From DASQMT01 sp963835735 (lineage in GTDB: Bacteria; Actinomycetota; Thermoleophilia; Solirubrobacterales; Solirubrobacteraceae), in NCBI GenBank assembly GCA_963835735.1, contig CAWIGP010000002.1, forward strand, positions 310,001-374,000: a stretch of DNA of 64,000 nt, given 5' to 3'. Made by a program: the position numbers and the translations under genes. Below, piece by piece: positions 60,799 to 64,000 of the stretch. A model generated the notes under the pieces. The model did no database searches and was not told the DNA's origin. It saw only the letters and a list, made by a program, of their open reading frames with translations. Positions within the stretch are counted from its first letter, which is position 1; each line of letters opens with the position of its first letter.

Positions 60799-61698
60799 AT
60801 GAGAGTCGCACTGACGGGCGCAACCGGCTTCGTCGGATCTCATGTACTGACCGCACTGCAGGAGCACGGTCACCAGGTCGCGGCACTCGTCCGCGACTCC
60901 GCCCAGGCCGACATCGTCGCGGCGCGCGGAGCCACACCCGCCGTCGTCGACCTTTACGACCGGGCGGCGCTCGTGCGCCTGCTGAGCGATACGGACGGGG
61001 CCGTCCACACTGCCAGCCCCGGCGACGCGACCAGCGCGAATCTGGACTCCGCAGTCGTCGATGCGGCGATCGGAGCGTTCACCGGCACCGGCAGGCCCTA
61101 CCTCCACATCAGCGGCCAGTGGGGCTACGGCGACAACGCCGCAATCACCGAGCAGTCTCCACTGAACGCACCGGCGTTCGTCGCCTGGAAGGAACCGATC
61201 GAGCGTCGAGTTCTCGACGCGAACGGCATGCGCGGAGTCGTGATCGTGTCCGGCGTCGCGTACGGCGATGGCGGCGGGGGCGTTCCCGGGCTCCTGCTCG
61301 GTTCGCCCCGAGACGACGCCGGCAATCTGATCATGCTCGGCACGGGACAACAGCACTGGTCGACGGTTCACGTCGCGGACCTGGCGGACTTCTTCAGGCG
61401 GGTTCTGGAAGACGACTCGGCCCGTGGCCTCTACATCGTCGGCGATGGATCGAATCCGACGGTCGCCGAGATCACGGAGGCGGCCGCTGTCGCGGTCGGC
61501 GCTCCGGGCGCGGTACCAGGTTCCGACGACGAGGCTCGGGCGCGCCTGGGCGATCCCTTCGCGGAGGTGCTTCTGCTCGATCAAGGCGCCGACGCGGCCA
61601 GGGCTCGATCCCGGTTCGACTGGCACCCCTCCCACCCCGGGCTGGTCGACGAGCTACGAAGCGGTAGCTACCGCAACGGCGGAGGAGTAGGCGTATGA
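60799..61698 (+). CDS. NAD(P)-dependent epimerase/dehydratase-like SDR
   Basis: 299 residues of the extended/atypical SDR type. The dinucleotide site is ALTGATGFVGSHVLTAL (GxxGxxG); ISGQWGYGDNAAITEQSP and the substrate/NAD region VAYGDGGGGVPGLLL follow. The usual YxxxK is replaced by a WKEPIE region, as in NmrA-like or atypical members. The strong ribosome site AAGGAGG is 8 bp before ATG 60799. Its stop overlaps the SnoaL gene (ATGA). Probably reduces or isomerises a small carbonyl compound under control of the TetR protein. Confidence 0.85.
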   Translation: MRVALTGATGFVGSHVLTALQEHGHQVAALVRDSAQADIVAARGATPAVVDLYDRAALVRLLSDTDGAVHTASPGDATSANLDSAVVDAAIGAFTGTGRPYLHISGQWGYGDNAAITEQSPLNAPAFVAWKEPIERRVLDANGMRGVVIVSGVAYGDGGGGVPGLLLGSPRDDAGNLIMLGTGQQHWSTVHVADLADFFRRVLEDDSARGLYIVGDGSNPTVAEITEAAAVAVGAPGAVPGSDDEARARLGDPFAEVLLLDQGADAARARSRFDWHPSHPGLVDELRSGSYRNGGGVGV

Positions 61699-62177
61699 AC
61701 AAGGAGGTTGAAGAGCTCGGCGCGGAGCTCGCGGACCGCACGGCGATCCGGACCCTCGTCGATGCCTATGCGCGTTGTGCCGATCGCCGGGATGCCGAGG
61801 GGCAAAAGGCGCTCTTCACCGAGGACACGCACTTCGTCGTCTACATGGACGGCGAGGGCAGCGAGCCCTCGCAGGAGCTCAACGGCCGGGAGGCGCTGAC
61901 ACCGGTGTTCGCCGACCTGAACAGGTACCAGGCGACAACCCACTTCAACGGCCAGAGCACGATCTCTCTCGACGGGCAGCAAGCGACCGGCGAGAGCTAC
62001 TGCCTCGCCCATCACCTGACGACCGAGGGCGGCGAGCGCAGCCTGATGGTCGCCTCGATCCGATATCACGACACGTTCGTCAAGCGCGCCGGCGCCTGGC
62101 TCTTCGCCGAGCGCAACCTCTACGTCGACTGGATCGAGACCCGAAGGTCGTCGCCCCGGTGCGCGCCGGGTCGATGA
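61695..62177 (+). CDS. SnoaL/NTF2-like domain protein
   Basis: 160 residues: ELADRTAIRTLVDAYARCAD and RRDAEGQKALFTEDTHFVVY are the usual alpha-helical start of the SnoaL_4 type; SYCLAHHLTTEGG and WLFAERNLYVDWIETR follow. A conical pocket fold that may bind or isomerise the product of the adjacent SDR. Overlaps the SDR stop by four bases. Confidence 0.83.
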   Translation: MNKEVEELGAELADRTAIRTLVDAYARCADRRDAEGQKALFTEDTHFVVYMDGEGSEPSQELNGREALTPVFADLNRYQATTHFNGQSTISLDGQQATGESYCLAHHLTTEGGERSLMVASIRYHDTFVKRAGAWLFAERNLYVDWIETRRSSPRCAPGR

Positions 62178-62581
62178 GTTTGACCACGGTGACCTCTGGC
62201 GCGCTGAAGGTGCCGTGGAAACGCGGCAGCGACGGGCTGGCTGCTCCCTTCCTTGCCGAGCAGTCGTCAGCGTCGCCGATCGGCCGCTGCTCGGATTCGT
62301 CCAACCCAGCAGCGAGCGAACGCTCGAACGGTGCCCAAAGACTGCTCCAGGGGGAAGGACACTGTGAAGGGACTGGTGCCCGCTTGCTCGCCTACTACGC
62401 CGCGTGCCTGGGCGACGGCCGTCCGCCCGCCGCCTTCGCGACGATAGAGCAGCCGGTACTGGTGGACACGGCGGCGGCGGCGGCGAGTCTTCGAGCAGGC
62501 GCGGCGCGCCAGCGGCGAGCCTGCCTCACGCGGAGCGGCTGGTGATCGAGCGCCAGTGCCACGTGACCGACCCGAAGGCGG
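62178..62581. other. Gap of about 400 bp without a supported gene
   Basis: No reading frame here resembles a family I know. A plus frame ending at 62614-62616 contains LPHAERLVIERQCHVTDPKA at its end and overlaps the MFS gene end, which could be the tail of a degraded gene. The middle has less codon bias than the genes around it. Confidence 0.4.
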
Positions 62582-63748
62582 TCACGCCGGTGCTCGAGCT
62601 CCTTCTGGGGAGCTGACCCGGAAGGCGAGCACGCCGGAGAGCGCGGCGACCACCGCGATCGCGCCCGCGAGCGCGAGCGTCCCGCGCGCACCGATCGCGA
62701 CCACGAGCACGCCGCCCCACGCCAGCGCCACCAGCTCGGCGCCGTTGCGCAGGCCGTTGTAGGCGGCGAAGGCGCGCCCGTGAAAGCGGTTCGGGACGCG
62801 TTCCTGGATCAGCGCCCGCGCCAGCACGTTCTTGGCGCCGTGGCCGGCGCCCCCGGTGAACCACATCGCGGCGCCGAAGCCGGCCGCGAGCCAGACTGTC
62901 GGCAGTCCGAGGCCCGCGCCCTGCACGCCGACGGCCACGAGCGCCGCGCCGGCCAGCGTGCCCGCGCGCACCCGGGGCGAGATGACGAGCGCCCCGAACA
63001 CCATCCCGACCGTCCACGACGAGAACAGCACGCCGTAGACGGCGCCGGTCACCTCGAGGTCGTCCCGCAGGAACACGACCTCGGCCGCGATCGAGGCGCT
63101 CATGAACAGCAGCGACGCGAGCACGGTGGCGAGCACGACGCCGAGCGTGCGGTCGCGGAACAGCAGCACGACGCCGTCGCGCGCCCGCTCGCCTACCGCC
63201 TGCGGGCCCGGCTGTCGGCGCGCCCGCAACAGGCCGGCAGCGAGCGCGACGCAGGCGAAGGTCGCCGCGTCGACGAGAAGCGCGACCGCGGTGCCGCCCG
63301 CCGCCGCGAGCGCTGCGCCGAGCAGCGGCCCGGCCGTCATCCCGACGTAGCGCGCCGCCTCGACGGCGCCGTTGAGGTTGTCGCGGCCGATCACCGGCAC
63401 GAGCGCGAACTCCGCCGGCTGGGCGACGGCGAAGCCGGCGCCCAGCAGCGCGGCGAGCGCCAGGATCGCGGCCGTCGAGTCGAGCGCGAGCGCGAGCGCC
63501 GCGGCGACCGCCGCCTGCGCAAGCGACGCCCAGATCAGCAGCCGCCGCGTCTCGACCCGGTCGGCGAGCATCCCGGCGGCCGGCGCCAGCAGCACGATCG
63601 GGGCCCACAGGCAGATCATCAGCGCCGCGACCGCGGCGCCGGAGCCGGTCAGCTTCAGGATGTGCAGCGTCAGCGGGATCCAGAGCAGGAAGTCGCCGAG
63701 CGCCGAGATCCCGACCGCCCCGACGATCAGCCTGCGGTCGCGGCTCAT
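62582..63748 (-). CDS. MFS transporter
   Basis: 388 residues from ATG 63748, with about 12 TM segments and motif A in PAAGMLADRVETRRLLIWAS. The pattern (LGDFLLWIPLTLHILKLTGS, ANVLARALIQERVPNRFHGR-like) fits the enterobactin/macrolide-exporter MFS_3 group. It overlaps the upstream BBE oxidase stop by four bases and so is part of a leftward operon whose start is outside the window. Confidence 0.85.
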   Translation of the reverse strand: MSRDRRLIVGAVGISALGDFLLWIPLTLHILKLTGSGAAVAALMICLWAPIVLLAPAAGMLADRVETRRLLIWASLAQAAVAAALALALDSTAAILALAALLGAGFAVAQPAEFALVPVIGRDNLNGAVEAARYVGMTAGPLLGAALAAAGGTAVALLVDAATFACVALAAGLLRARRQPGPQAVGERARDGVVLLFRDRTLGVVLATVLASLLFMSASIAAEVVFLRDDLEVTGAVYGVLFSSWTVGMVFGALVISPRVRAGTLAGAALVAVGVQGAGLGLPTVWLAAGFGAAMWFTGGAGHGAKNVLARALIQERVPNRFHGRAFAAYNGLRNGAELVALAWGGVLVVAIGARGTLALAGAIAVVAALSGVLAFRVSSPEGARAPA

Positions 63749-64000
63749 GCCGCCTTCGCGACCGCCGTCGGCGGTGGGACGTTGCCGCTCGCCCGGAACA
63801 CGTTGTCGGAGTCCCACACGGCTTTGACCCAGGCCAGGCGCTCATAGCTGCCGAGCCCGTAGCCGGCCCGTACGCGCGCGTCGCCCTCGTCGCCGACGAA
63901 GTTCAGATAGACGGCGCCGCTGGAGAAGGCGGCGAGGTCATCGCGGAAGCCGCGCGCCCACTCGATGTTGGCGTCGTCGTCGGCCGGGTCCTCCCACATG
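63745..64000 (-). CDS. FAD-linked oxidase, BBE family, C-terminus (cut by window edge)
   Basis: The last 84 residues of a flavin oxidase: SSGAVYLNFVGDEGDARVRAGY and YERLAWVKAVWDSDNVFRAS are the BBE C-terminal segment that closes the FAD pocket. The N-terminal FAD domain lies beyond position 64000. The third BBE-type oxidase of the window, here coupled by ATGA overlap to an MFS exporter. Confidence 0.85.
   Translation of the reverse strand, partial: MWEDPADDDANIEWARGFRDDLAAFSSGAVYLNFVGDEGDARVRAGYGLGSYERLAWVKAVWDSDNVFRASGNVPPPTAVAKAA

Noticed and set aside
62404..62616. Small plus-strand gene before the MFS exporter
   Set aside because: First half is Arg/Gly/Ser-rich shadow-like sequence, no ribosome site and no family; only its tail looks protein-like.

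Overview
The window is very GC-rich, densely packed actinobacterial DNA with many 4-base ATGA/GTGA gene overlaps. It carries signature actinobacterial families: HTH-LuxR ATPases with large effector domains, PspC-domain sensor kinases, FprA-type reductase, SigX5-like sigma factor and DUF4242. The overall flavour suggests a soil member of the Thermoleophilia/Solirubrobacterales (Conexibacter- or Solirubrobacter-like); this placement is an inference from gene style, not a measured result. I saw no tRNA, rRNA, CRISPR array, transposase or phage gene.

Layout. 1-11.7 kb is a purine-salvage/catabolism island: uricase and OHCU decarboxylase (minus), divergent from an 8-oxoguanine-deaminase-like enzyme, ureidoglycine aminohydrolase and a three-subunit xanthine dehydrogenase (plus). 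After a frameshifted secreted DUF11 protein come allantoate amidohydrolase and adenine deaminase (minus). 12-14.3 kb holds a sensor-like lipoprotein and two divergent TetR regulators around a perfect operator palindrome. 14.4-19.1 kb is a four-gene LysR/MFS/ThDP-enzyme/cyclase operon that could degrade isatin or a similar aryl compound. 19.2-27.7 kb carries an MMPL exporter, a broken GMC oxidoreductase, a membrane ferredoxin-reductase-like protein, a ribbon-helix-helix/DUF4097 pair and a MOSC protein. 28-37.4 kb carries an FprA-like reductase, PspC proteins with a two-component system, a patatin, a SigX5-like sigma factor with a VOC partner, and a BBE-type flavin oxidase.

37.5-53.4 kb is the regulatory heart. 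It contains three large LuxR-ATPases and, between them, the most unusual set in the window: an ammonium-transporter/histidine-kinase fusion, a stand-alone receiver, a receiver/nucleotide-cyclase/LuxR fusion and, shortly downstream on the same strand, an EamA-type transporter fused to a cyclic-nucleotide-binding domain. Read together, this is a candidate ammonium-sensing circuit in which a nucleotide second messenger gates or tunes a membrane exporter.

53.5-62.2 kb is accessory and partly decayed: a flavin oxidase, a split nitrilase-superfamily gene, remnants of SRPBCC, hydrolase and SnoaL genes, then an intact TetR/epimerase/SnoaL module with two near-identical operators. The window ends with an MFS exporter and the tail of another BBE oxidase.

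At least nine otherwise recognisable genes are interrupted by single-base frameshifts, one at a C6 run. This many indels in one window points to consensus errors as much as to true pseudogenes, so the frameshifted entries should be read with that in mind.
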